From contig NZ_BAABBV010000001.1 in NCBI RefSeq assembly GCF_039538145.1, forward strand, positions 2,356,001 through 2,420,000: a stretch of DNA of 64,000 nucleotides. The letters run 5' to 3'. The notes under the pieces were generated by a model, which was given only the letters and a program-made list of their open reading frames with translations, was not told the origin of the DNA and searched no databases. This stretch comes from Gryllotalpicola daejeonensis (GTDB lineage: Bacteria; Actinomycetota; Actinomycetes; Actinomycetales; Microbacteriaceae). This document shows positions 42,168-49,662 of the stretch, piece after piece. Every line of letters begins with the position of its first letter. Position 1 is the stretch's first letter. Position numbers and translations under genes: made by a program.

Positions 42168-43658
42168 ATGGACACCCGTCGTGGACTGAATCGCCGCCGC
42201 GTGACCGTGCTCGGCGCGGTCGGAGTGCTCGCGCTCGCCACCGTGCTGGCCACCGAGCGACCCGCCTGGGGCGCGCAGATCGTGCCGCCCGCGGTCAAGA
42301 CCGTGCAGGCGAACCTGCCGCCCGTGAATGCCGGCAGCGGCGCGAGCGCGCCGGCCCAGGGGCCGGCTGTCGCGATCCTCGACTCCGGGTCCGAGCAGCG
42401 CAGCGACTACAACCTCAAGGCGCAGGTGAACTGCTTCGGCTCGGGCACGGCAGGCGACGCGAACGGCCATGGCACGGCGGTCGCCGGGGTGATCGGCGCC
42501 TACGACGACGGTGCCGGCATCGTCGGCGTCGCCCCGGGTGCGCCGCTCTACTCCGTGCGCATCCTCGACAGCAAGAACGCCGGCACGCCCACGACGATGC
42601 TGTGCGGCCTGAACTGGGTCATCGCCAACGCGAAGGCCGACAACATCCGCGTGGTGAACTTGAGCCTCGGCACGGCGGGAACCGACGACGGCAACTGCGG
42701 CAAGACGAACGGTGACCCGATCCACCAGGCCATCTGCACGATCACGGGCATGGGGATCGTGGTCGTCGCCGCGGCGACGAACAGCCCGGTGGACATCGCC
42801 AAGGTCGTCCCCGCCTCCTACGACCAGGTGCTCGCGGCCAGCGACATGGCGGACTTCGACGGGCAGCCGGGCGGGGCGGCGAGCCCTCCGGCCGCGTGCA
42901 CCGCGCAGTTCAGCATGCCGTGGGCCGACGACACGGCGGCCACGAACAGCGGCTACGCCGTCAGCGCGGCCGATCAGTCGCACATCATCGCGGCGCCGGG
43001 CGCATGCCCGTACTCGACGTTGAAGGGCGGCCGGATCGGTTACCTGCAGTCCGGCACGAGCATGTCGACCGCGGTCGTGTCAGGGGTCGTCGCGGACTGC
43101 CTGCGCCCGGGCGGCGGCTGCGCGGCGATGACGGCGCCCACGCAGGCCACGTCCACCCAGATCATGCAGACGGTGATCGCGCAGGCGAAGGCGCAGGCCG
43201 CGGCCGGGCACGGGTTCCAGGGCGACCCCGTGCACCCCATCGCCGGAAGGTACTACGGCTATCTCGCGACAACCGTGCCCCTCTCGGCGTCGCCCACGCC
43301 ATCGCCGACCCCGACGCCGACGCCCACCCCGACGCCGACGCCGACACCCACGCCGACCCCGCCGAAGGACACCACGCCGCCGACGGTGACGATCACCTCG
43401 CCGCCGTCCGGCACGGTCTTCTCGACGTCCGGCGCTGCGACGGCGCAAGCCTCTGACGAGGTCGGTGTCGTCGGGGTGGCGTTCTGGGTCGGCGGAACCA
43501 AGCTCGCCACGGCGGTGCACCAGGCATCCGGCCTGTGGTCCGCGTCGGTGAGCACAGCCGCGTACCCGAGCGGCAGCTACACGCTGGTCGCGAAGGCGAC
43601 GGATGCCGCAGGCAATGTGGGGGCGTCAGCCGGCGTCACCATCGTCGTGAAGCACTGA
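42168..43658 (+). CDS. Secreted S8 subtilisin-like peptidase with Ig-like domain
   Basis: This 496-residue exported peptidase has an N-terminal signal (about 1-35). The catalytic domain shows D72 in VAILDSG, H101 in NGHGTAVAG, oxyanion N205 and S298 in SGTSMSTA. A Pro-Thr repeat linker follows (about 375-402), then an Ig-like domain (about 408-496; TVTITSPPSGTVF, YTLVAKATDAAGNVG). There is no clear I9 propeptide. It is the last gene of the operon from 36037; a protease in a capsule operon may mature surface proteins or enzymes of the locus. Confidence 0.93.
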   Translation: MDTRRGLNRRRVTVLGAVGVLALATVLATERPAWGAQIVPPAVKTVQANLPPVNAGSGASAPAQGPAVAILDSGSEQRSDYNLKAQVNCFGSGTAGDANGHGTAVAGVIGAYDDGAGIVGVAPGAPLYSVRILDSKNAGTPTTMLCGLNWVIANAKADNIRVVNLSLGTAGTDDGNCGKTNGDPIHQAICTITGMGIVVVAAATNSPVDIAKVVPASYDQVLAASDMADFDGQPGGAASPPAACTAQFSMPWADDTAATNSGYAVSAADQSHIIAAPGACPYSTLKGGRIGYLQSGTSMSTAVVSGVVADCLRPGGGCAAMTAPTQATSTQIMQTVIAQAKAQAAAGHGFQGDPVHPIAGRYYGYLATTVPLSASPTPSPTPTPTPTPTPTPTPTPTPPKDTTPPTVTITSPPSGTVFSTSGAATAQASDEVGVVGVAFWVGGTKLATAVHQASGLWSASVSTAAYPSGSYTLVAKATDAAGNVGASAGVTIVVKH

Positions 43659-43670
43659 CGAGGCAGGGGC

Positions 43671-44531
43671 TCACAGGTAGACGGTGCGGTGCTCCAGAGA
43701 GCCGAGCAGCCGGCCGACGGCGAAGCCGACGTCTTTCGACACGCGATAGGCGTCGTCGCGGCGAAAGCCGCGCCCCAGCAGCTTCAGGACGTCGACGGCG
43801 AGGCGGCGCAGGATTGCCGGATCGGCCGAGCGAGGCATCCCTCGATCTCGATAGGCGGCGAACAGCTTGACGTGGCTCTTGCCGTACGCCACGTTCTGCC
43901 GGTAGACGCCCCGCGCGTCGGGGCGCATGACGTAGTCGATCCGCGCGTCCGCGACGGCGACGAGCTCGTAGCCCGCGAGCTGCGCGCGCCAGAAGAAATC
44001 GGTCTCGTCGCCGCCGCCCCGATAGGACTCGTCGAAGCCTCCGCACGCGGCGAACACCTCGGTCGCCACCGCGCAGTTCGCGCCGGTCGGCCACGGGAGG
44101 AAGCGCAGCGTGTTCTGCAGGCAGTTCTGCCAGCCGAGCTCCGACCCGTCGGGCAGCACCCGATGCAGTGCGCCGCCCAGCAGCCTGGCGCCGCGCAGGT
44201 AGGCCTGCCAGTGCGCCTCGAGCCAGCCGGGGTGCACGTGGTCGTCGGCGTCGCAGAAGATCACGAGTGAGCTGCCGGGCGTCGCGCTCTCGACACCCCG
44301 GTTGCGGGCGTGGTTGATGCCCGGGGTCGCACTCGCGTCGACGACTCGCACCGATGGCATGCCGAGACGCGCGACGAAGCCGCGCAGGTCGTCCGACGAG
44401 CCGTTGTCGGCGAGCACGATCTCGAAGCGCGCGCTCGTGACCTGCTCGTCGAGCGCATGCAGCTGGCGCTCCACGACGCCGGTCACGTCGAGGCACGGGA
44501 TGACGACGGTCACGTCGATCGCGCCGTTCAC
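43671..44531 (-). CDS. Glycosyltransferase family 2
   Basis: This 286-residue GT-A enzyme has TVVIPCLDVTGVVERQL (about 8), VLADNGSSDD, and the metal-binding VIFCDADDHVHPGW (about 93). GANCAVATEVFAACGGFDE and GGGDETDFFWRAQLAGY (about 150-190) are the acceptor-side and catalytic-base regions. The start is GTG 44531 sharing GTGA with the pyruvyl transferase stop; the longer open frame upstream is a shadow. It ends 12 bases from the convergent subtilase gene. Confidence 0.88.
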   Translation of the reverse strand: MNGAIDVTVVIPCLDVTGVVERQLHALDEQVTSARFEIVLADNGSSDDLRGFVARLGMPSVRVVDASATPGINHARNRGVESATPGSSLVIFCDADDHVHPGWLEAHWQAYLRGARLLGGALHRVLPDGSELGWQNCLQNTLRFLPWPTGANCAVATEVFAACGGFDESYRGGGDETDFFWRAQLAGYELVAVADARIDYVMRPDARGVYRQNVAYGKSHVKLFAAYRDRGMPRSADPAILRRLAVDVLKLLGRGFRRDDAYRVSKDVGFAVGRLLGSLEHRTVYL

Positions 44532-45511
44532 GCCGCGTCTTCCGTCGCCATATCCGACAGTGCGGCGGCCGCGTCGCCCCAGGTGTCGGCGAAATGGGCA
44601 CACGGGATGCCTGAGCTCCACGTCTCCCAGAAGGCGCGGATCTTCCCGAAGCGGTCGTTCACCACCACGTGCTCGATGCCGAGCAGGGTCGCCAGAATGT
44701 GGCCGTGCAGCCGATCGGTCACGAGCACACGCCCCGAGCTGAGCAGCCCCACCGCGCGCGCCAGGTTCGCCCCGGCGACCCGCCTCGCCGTTCGGATCTC
44801 GCCCGCGCGCAGCGCACCGAGACCGGATTTCCGTGCGGCGCGCGACACCAGCTCGTGCCACTCGAGCAGGCGGCGCCGTGATTCCGTCAGGGGAGCGTCC
44901 AACCAGTCGAAGCGGAAGCCGTCGAGGCCGGCCGCGCCCGTGGACTCCCGGTCGGTGCGCACCTGCACGGCGGTGGCGACGGACGGCTCGCGGCGGGTCA
45001 TCGGGCCGAGGGCCAGGGCGGCATCCGGAACCAGCCGCACCTCACAGTCAAAGTCGGCAGCGGCGAGGTCGAACGAGCGCTGATCCCGCACGAGCAGCAC
45101 GACCGCCCCGTGCGCGGCGACGGCGCGCCGCAGCTCGTCGCGCTGCTCGGCGCCCGGGTACTCGATCGACTGCGGCATCTGGATGATCGAGCGGCCGCGC
45201 AGCTCCTCGAGCAGCCGCAGCCGCAGCGCGTGATGACTCGGGTAGAGCCCGCCGAAGTTGCCCCCGCCCTGAATCACCACGGCGCCGTCGGGCGAGAGCC
45301 CCTCCATCCGGAAGGAGCGTCGCGACATCGCCGAGCGGATGCCGATGCCGAGCCGGTCGAGCACCGCCAGTTGCCCGAGCCAGATCGCCGCGTCGCCGCA
45401 GTTCAGGTGATCGGGGAAGTCGACCAGGTCGACATGCTCGACGCCGTCGAGAGCGTCCGACAGCTGCGCGACGGCGAGCTCGTGCAGCTCGCGGACAGTG
45501 GATGCCGGCAT
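44528..45511 (-). CDS. Polysaccharide pyruvyl transferase family protein
   Basis: This 327-residue enzyme of the CsaB/WcaK-like family should put ketal-linked pyruvate from phosphoenolpyruvate on a sugar. Family marks are HLNCGDAAIWLGQLAVL (about 36-52), VIQGGGNFGGLYP (about 80), and the conserved VTDRLHGHILATLLGI (about 260-275). Pyruvate would give the polymer negative charge. It starts at ATG 45511, overlapping the flippase stop (TGATG). Confidence 0.92.
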   Translation of the reverse strand: MPASTVRELHELAVAQLSDALDGVEHVDLVDFPDHLNCGDAAIWLGQLAVLDRLGIGIRSAMSRRSFRMEGLSPDGAVVIQGGGNFGGLYPSHHALRLRLLEELRGRSIIQMPQSIEYPGAEQRDELRRAVAAHGAVVLLVRDQRSFDLAAADFDCEVRLVPDAALALGPMTRREPSVATAVQVRTDRESTGAAGLDGFRFDWLDAPLTESRRRLLEWHELVSRAARKSGLGALRAGEIRTARRVAGANLARAVGLLSSGRVLVTDRLHGHILATLLGIEHVVVNDRFGKIRAFWETWSSGIPCAHFADTWGDAAAALSDMATEDAA

Positions 45512-46977
45512 CAGGCGGCCGCCCGCCGTCGCACGATGTGGAGCACGTCGGTGCGCAGCTCGAGGAAGGCGGCGCGCTGCACGAGCAGGCCGACGCCGGC
45601 ATAGACGGCGATGCCGACCACGGCCTCGAGTACGAGATAGAGAAGCGCGGGCTGGTGCGGAAGGACGCCGCTCAGCGCGACCATCGCGACGAGCATGACG
45701 CCGGCCGACAGGGCGATGCCGGGAATGTCGCGGTAGATGGCAAGCGGCATCCGCCCGATCTTCACCAGGGCGATCACGCGCAGCGGCGCCAGCAGAATGG
45801 TGCGCGCGAGCAGCGCCACCGCGACGGCGAGCAGTCCGTAGGGAGCGGCGAAGAACACGGCGGCGATGTGGGCGACGGAGATGGTGAGCACGAGGCCGAA
45901 CTCGACCCCCGGCCTTCCGAGCGACCACCACAGGTTCCCGTCGAGCCACTGCAGCGCCGTGATCGCCCCGGTGACGGCGGTCACCTGTGCGATCTGGCCG
46001 CTCGTGGCCCACTGACCGCCGAAGAGGAACGGCACGGCGACGGGCGAGACCGCGGCGATCGCGAACAGCCCGGGGATCGCCATGCTCGCGCACACGCGTT
46101 CGGCGTGGCGCACCGCGTTCTGCAGGCGGGCGCGGTCGTCCCTGATCTTGGAGAAGGCAGGCAGCGCCACAGCATTGACGACCGAGGCGAACAGCGTCAG
46201 CAGCTGGGAGGTGACGCGCGTGGCCACGACCCAGTACCCGAGCGCTGAAGCGCCGAGCAGCTTGCCGAGCACGAGCTCGACCATCCGGTCCCTGCCCTCG
46301 TGCACCACCTGGGTGGCGAGCGTCGGAAGGCCGAACCGCAGCATCGCCCACGCTTCGCGGAAGGAGAATTCGGCGCGCGGCCGCCACGACACCGCGCTCC
46401 ACAGGATCGCGATGTCGACGAGGATGTTCCCGCCGCCCTGGAAGATGAGCGCCCACGCGCCCGCTCCGAGCAGCGCGAGGATGACCGCGCCGACCGCGCC
46501 GATGCTCGCGCCCACGGCGGAGCGGATCGCAAGCGGGCGCATCTTGAGCTCGCGCGTCAGCAGGACGGTGGGGATGGCGCACAGCGCGTTGAGCGGCAGC
46601 ATGAGCGCGGCCACGCGGATCATGAGCGTCAGCTGCGGCTGGTCGTAGAACGCCGCGATCGGCGCGGCGGCGAGGGCGAGCGCCGCGCCGAGGGCGGTTC
46701 CGATGGCGAGCCCCGTCCAGAAGGCGGTGTTGATCTGCACGCGCGACGGCGCGCTGGCGCGGATGAGGGACGGAGTGAACCCCAGATCGCCCACCAGCGC
46801 CAGGATGCCGACGAAGACCGACACGAGCGAGACGATGCCGAAGTCCTCGGCGCCGACCAGCCGCGACAGCAGCGCCAGGGTGACGACGCTCAGAAGGCTT
46901 CCGTAGATGCGCTGCAACGCGGTCCAGATGCCACCGAGAAGGCTTCGCGAGCGGAGCGAGCGGTTGGCGTCTGACAT
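45511..46977 (-). CDS. Wzx-like lipopolysaccharide/exopolysaccharide flippase
   Basis: This 488-residue MOP-superfamily protein has about 12 to 14 spans and the PST/Wzx N-terminus LGGIWTALQRIYGSLLSVV, followed by LVGAEDFGIVSLVSVFVG and LGFTPSLIRA. It should flip undecaprenyl-linked repeat units across the membrane for Wzy-type polymerisation. First gene of the leftward operon wzx-like, pyruvyl transferase, GT2. Its ATG is 24 bases from copy B of the 71-bp element. Confidence 0.9.
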   Translation of the reverse strand: MSDANRSLRSRSLLGGIWTALQRIYGSLLSVVTLALLSRLVGAEDFGIVSLVSVFVGILALVGDLGFTPSLIRASAPSRVQINTAFWTGLAIGTALGAALALAAAPIAAFYDQPQLTLMIRVAALMLPLNALCAIPTVLLTRELKMRPLAIRSAVGASIGAVGAVILALLGAGAWALIFQGGGNILVDIAILWSAVSWRPRAEFSFREAWAMLRFGLPTLATQVVHEGRDRMVELVLGKLLGASALGYWVVATRVTSQLLTLFASVVNAVALPAFSKIRDDRARLQNAVRHAERVCASMAIPGLFAIAAVSPVAVPFLFGGQWATSGQIAQVTAVTGAITALQWLDGNLWWSLGRPGVEFGLVLTISVAHIAAVFFAAPYGLLAVAVALLARTILLAPLRVIALVKIGRMPLAIYRDIPGIALSAGVMLVAMVALSGVLPHQPALLYLVLEAVVGIAVYAGVGLLVQRAAFLELRTDVLHIVRRRAAA

Positions 46978-47000
46978 CAGAGTCCGTTCGGAGAGGCGAT

Positions 47001-47071
47001 TCGAACTTCAGGGTGCACCTGGGAGGTTGACAATGATGTTTCCTCATGTTGCCGGGATGTAAAAGGTTCAC
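47001..47071. promoter_or_regulatory. 71-bp regulatory element, copy B (divergent)
   Basis: This matches 35911-35981 at 66 of 71 positions in the same orientation. The 38-base core from AGGTTGACAATG to TTGCCG is invariant. It lies between the Wzx-like gene (minus) and the second beta-helix gene (plus), so both copies sit at the head of divergent polysaccharide operons. The similarity ends sharply at both sides, and there is no coding match beyond it. Confidence 0.75.
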
Positions 47072-47153
47072 AGCCGTTCGCGGAACCCCCTTTCGGCGGG
47101 CCCGCGATTGTCGCACCGTACGGACTATGGCTTTGGGGTGGGAGAACAACCGG

Positions 47154-48611
47154 GTGCACGCTCTTCGAGTCAGGGTCGTGGCCGTCTGCGCCGCGGCGGC
47201 GCTGATTCTGCTCGGCGTCCTGGCGAGGCCGACTCCCGCTGGAGCCGCGACCACTCTCTATGCGTCGCCCGGCGGGACCGGATCCGCCTGCTCGAGCGCG
47301 TCACCGTGCTCTCTGCCCACGGCGGTGGGAGCCGCACCTGCCGGCGCGACGGTGCAGCTCGGTGCGGGGACCTACCCGTCGCTCACCGTCAAAGGCGGCC
47401 ACGGCTCCGCCGCCGCGCCCGTGACGATCCGGCCGGCCTCCGGCGCACAGGCGACGCTCACCACCGTGACCAGTGAGGCGAATTACCTGACCTGGAGCGG
47501 CGTGCTGGTGACCGCCGCGTTCTATCTCACCGGCACGGGCGACACGGTGACCGGCGCGCACGTCAACGGCGGTGGCCTGTTCGTGCGCGGCACGGACGCG
47601 AGGGTCACGGGCTCGCTGTTCGAGAACGGCTCGTCCATCGATGGCATCCAGGTCGGCAACGCCTACGGCGTCGTCATCGAGGGCAACACCGTGCGCAACT
47701 ACAACCAGGCGAAGGCCAACGGCATGCACGCCGACTGCATCCAGATCTTCGACTCAGCCAACGTGGTCGTGCGGCGGAACAATCTCTCGAACTGCTACAA
47801 CTCGGGCCTCATCCTCTCCGTCGGGGCGGGCCACGGCATCTACGGCGTCACCATCGAGGACAACTTCATCAGCGGGTGCATCGTCGTCACCTCGAGCTGC
47901 GGCGGCGGCTCGGTCGTCGACCTGCGCGAGCCCAGCACGGTCGGCCTGGTGCTGCGCGACAACACGCTCGGCGCCGGCCCCGCGCGCCTCGGGACCCAGC
48001 CGGGCACGGTCGCCGACCGCAACATCATCGGCTACCTCGCCGACTGCTCTCTGCCGCTGACCGATTCCATCGTCGGCTCATGGAACACGAAGCTGTGCGG
48101 TGCGACCCTGCCGCTGCTGCAGTCCGGTGGGAACAGAGCGGGAACGGTGCGGTTCGCCGATCCGGCGAGCAACGACCTGCACCTGACCGCCGCGTCGGAT
48201 GCGACCGTGAAACCCGTCACCGCCGCCGTGCCGCGGGCAGCGACCGACATCGACGGCGACGCCACCTCGGCGACCATCGCCGGCGCCGATACGCCCAAGG
48301 GCACGGGGACGGCCACCACTTCCGACGCGACGCCGCCCCGGACGGCGATCTCATCGCCGAAGACCGGCTCGACGGTGACCGGGACCGTCACACTCGTCGC
48401 CACCGCCTCGGACAACGTGGGGCTCAGCGACGTGATCTTCCGGGCGGCGGGCCTCACACTCGGCGCGGCGACCAGGGCCGCGGACGGCACCTACCGGCTC
48501 ACCGCCTCGACAGCCGGCTTCCCGAAGGGCGCCTACGCCGTGACCGCCGTCGCCCGCGATGTCGCCGGCAACTACACGACGAGCGCGCCCGTCGCCCTCA
48601 CGTTGCGGTGA
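47154..48611 (+). CDS. Secreted right-handed beta-helix protein with Ig-like end
   Basis: This 485-residue secreted protein has a signal peptide (about 1-32, VVAVCAAAALILLGVLA) and a parallel beta-helix (about 35-370). A terminal Ig-like domain (about 400-485; RTAISSPKTGSTVTG, YAVTAVARDVAGNYT) resembles that of the subtilase at 42168. The helix is homologous to the lipoprotein at 30514-31731, for example NGSSIDGIQVG, HADCIQ and NCYNSGLILSVGAG. GTG 47154 is preferred (GGTGGGAG upstream) over ATG 47127. Likely a lyase or epimerase acting on the polymer. Confidence 0.85.
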   Translation: MHALRVRVVAVCAAAALILLGVLARPTPAGAATTLYASPGGTGSACSSASPCSLPTAVGAAPAGATVQLGAGTYPSLTVKGGHGSAAAPVTIRPASGAQATLTTVTSEANYLTWSGVLVTAAFYLTGTGDTVTGAHVNGGGLFVRGTDARVTGSLFENGSSIDGIQVGNAYGVVIEGNTVRNYNQAKANGMHADCIQIFDSANVVVRRNNLSNCYNSGLILSVGAGHGIYGVTIEDNFISGCIVVTSSCGGGSVVDLREPSTVGLVLRDNTLGAGPARLGTQPGTVADRNIIGYLADCSLPLTDSIVGSWNTKLCGATLPLLQSGGNRAGTVRFADPASNDLHLTAASDATVKPVTAAVPRAATDIDGDATSATIAGADTPKGTGTATTSDATPPRTAISSPKTGSTVTGTVTLVATASDNVGLSDVIFRAAGLTLGAATRAADGTYRLTASTAGFPKGAYAVTAVARDVAGNYTTSAPVALTLR

Positions 48612-48636
48612 GCCCGGGTTTGCGGTGAGCCCGGGT
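48603..48636. repeat. Perfect 17-bp tandem duplication at a convergent gene junction
   Basis: TTGCGGTGAGCCCGGGT is present at 48603-48619 and again at 48620-48636. The first copy contains the beta-helix gene stop, and the second reaches the stop of the convergent dehydrogenase gene. Confidence 0.75.
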
Positions 48637-49583
48637 CACGAGCGCAGCACCACGTTCTCCGGCTCCTCACCCGCGAGCAGGTGCCCGAGCTGGCGCCGCA
48701 GCAGCCGGGCCATGCGCGGTTCCATCGCCGAGGCGTTGCCGCCGACGTGGGGGCTGATGAGCACTCCGGGCGCTCGCCACAGCGGGTGGTCGGCCGGCAG
48801 CGGCTCAGGGTCAGTGACGTCGAGCGCGAAGCGCAGCCGCCCGGCCTCGGCGAGCACCGCAGCGGTGTCGAGCACCGGCCCGCGGGCGACATTCACCACG
48901 AGTGCGTCGTCCGGCAACGCGGCGAGCTCGGCGACGCCGACGAGGCCGCGCGTGCTGTCGTTCAGCGGGGTGCCGATGACGACGATGTCCACCTGGGGAA
49001 GCAGCTCGGGCAGCTCGTCGATGCCGTGCACGTGCACGGGGCCGTGGCCCGCGGCATCCTCTCGCGCCCGCGAAGCCACGCGGATCACCCGGCCCACCTC
49101 GAAACCTGCGAGCCGCGCCTCGACCGCCTTCCCGACGCCGCCGTACCCGAGGATGAGCACCGCGCGGTCGGCGAGCGAGGGATGCCTGCCCGCGCGCCAT
49201 TCGCCGCGCTCTGCGCCCCGCACGAAGTCGTCGATGCCGCGCTGCGAGGCGAGCATCAGCGCGAGCGCGAGCTCAGCGGTCGCGGTCTCGTGCACGCTCG
49301 AGGCATTGGCGTAGACGAGTCCGGGCGGCAGGGCCGCCTCGATGCCGTCGTAGCCGATCGACTGCGACTGCACCAGCTCGATGTGCGCGCTCGAGAGCCA
49401 CTGCAGCCGGCCCGAGTCGACCGACATATAGGGAAGCACCGCGATGTCGATGCGATCGGCCGGCGCCGGGCCGTCGAGGTGCCACTCGACGAAGTCGACG
49501 TTGTCGGGCACCGGGTCGGCGAGGGCTTCGAGGTGGGCGGTCAGGCGGTCATCGGGCAGGCTGACGACGAAGCGGTCGGGCAT
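48636..49583 (-). CDS. D-2-hydroxyacid dehydrogenase
   Basis: This 315-residue NAD(P)-dependent dehydrogenase has the Rossmann loop ILGYGGVGKAVEARL (about 143-157), catalytic arginine in NVARGPVLD (about 232), glutamate in VTDPEPLPADHPLW (about 260) and histidine in LISPHVGGN (about 280). It reduces or oxidises a 2-hydroxy/2-keto acid; substrate unknown. The ATG at 49583 is chosen because TATGCT ends 6 nt before it; an upstream ATG adds 11 residues without similarity. Confidence 0.9.
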   Translation of the reverse strand: MPDRFVVSLPDDRLTAHLEALADPVPDNVDFVEWHLDGPAPADRIDIAVLPYMSVDSGRLQWLSSAHIELVQSQSIGYDGIEAALPPGLVYANASSVHETATAELALALMLASQRGIDDFVRGAERGEWRAGRHPSLADRAVLILGYGGVGKAVEARLAGFEVGRVIRVASRAREDAAGHGPVHVHGIDELPELLPQVDIVVIGTPLNDSTRGLVGVAELAALPDDALVVNVARGPVLDTAAVLAEAGRLRFALDVTDPEPLPADHPLWRAPGVLISPHVGGNASAMEPRMARLLRRQLGHLLAGEEPENVVLRS

Positions 49584-49589
49584 GTGGTC

Positions 49590-49595
49590 AGCATA
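49590..49595 (-). promoter_or_regulatory. -10 box TATGCT of the hydroxyacid dehydrogenase gene
   Basis: On the minus strand TATGCT ends 6 nt before the ATG at 49583. It lies about 55 bases from the divergent ATP-grasp promoter. Confidence 0.6.
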
Positions 49596-49650
49596 GGTTG
49601 CCGACACAAACCGCACCCACGCCGGAAACGCGGGCGCAACACCCTCTTCC

Positions 49651-49656
49651 TAGATT
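49651..49656 (+). promoter_or_regulatory. -10 box TAGATT of the ATP-grasp operon
   Basis: TAGATT is followed by 6 nt and the ATG at 49663. It should drive the ATP-grasp, alpha-E and transglutaminase genes. Confidence 0.6.
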
Positions 49657-49662
49657 CGGGTC

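Noticed and set aside
43290..43370. Repetitive CCGACGCC/CCCACC tract that could suggest a repeat array
   Set aside because: It is the in-frame Pro-Thr linker of the subtilase, not a CRISPR or intergenic repeat.
42168..43658. Subtilase as leader peptidase of a ribosomal peptide cluster
   Set aside because: No short precursor gene, lanthionine, cyclase or radical SAM gene is nearby.
35911..47071. The 71-bp repeats as ends of a transposon carrying the 11 kb between them
   Set aside because: They are in direct orientation at divergent promoters, no transposase or integrase is present, and no target duplication is visible. Shared regulation explains them better, though recombination between them is possible.
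45512..47254. Minus-strand frame extending the pyruvyl transferase upstream over the flippase gene
   Set aside because: The extension is low-complexity and overlaps a complete Wzx-like gene. The ATG at 45511 overlaps that gene's stop in the usual TGATG way.
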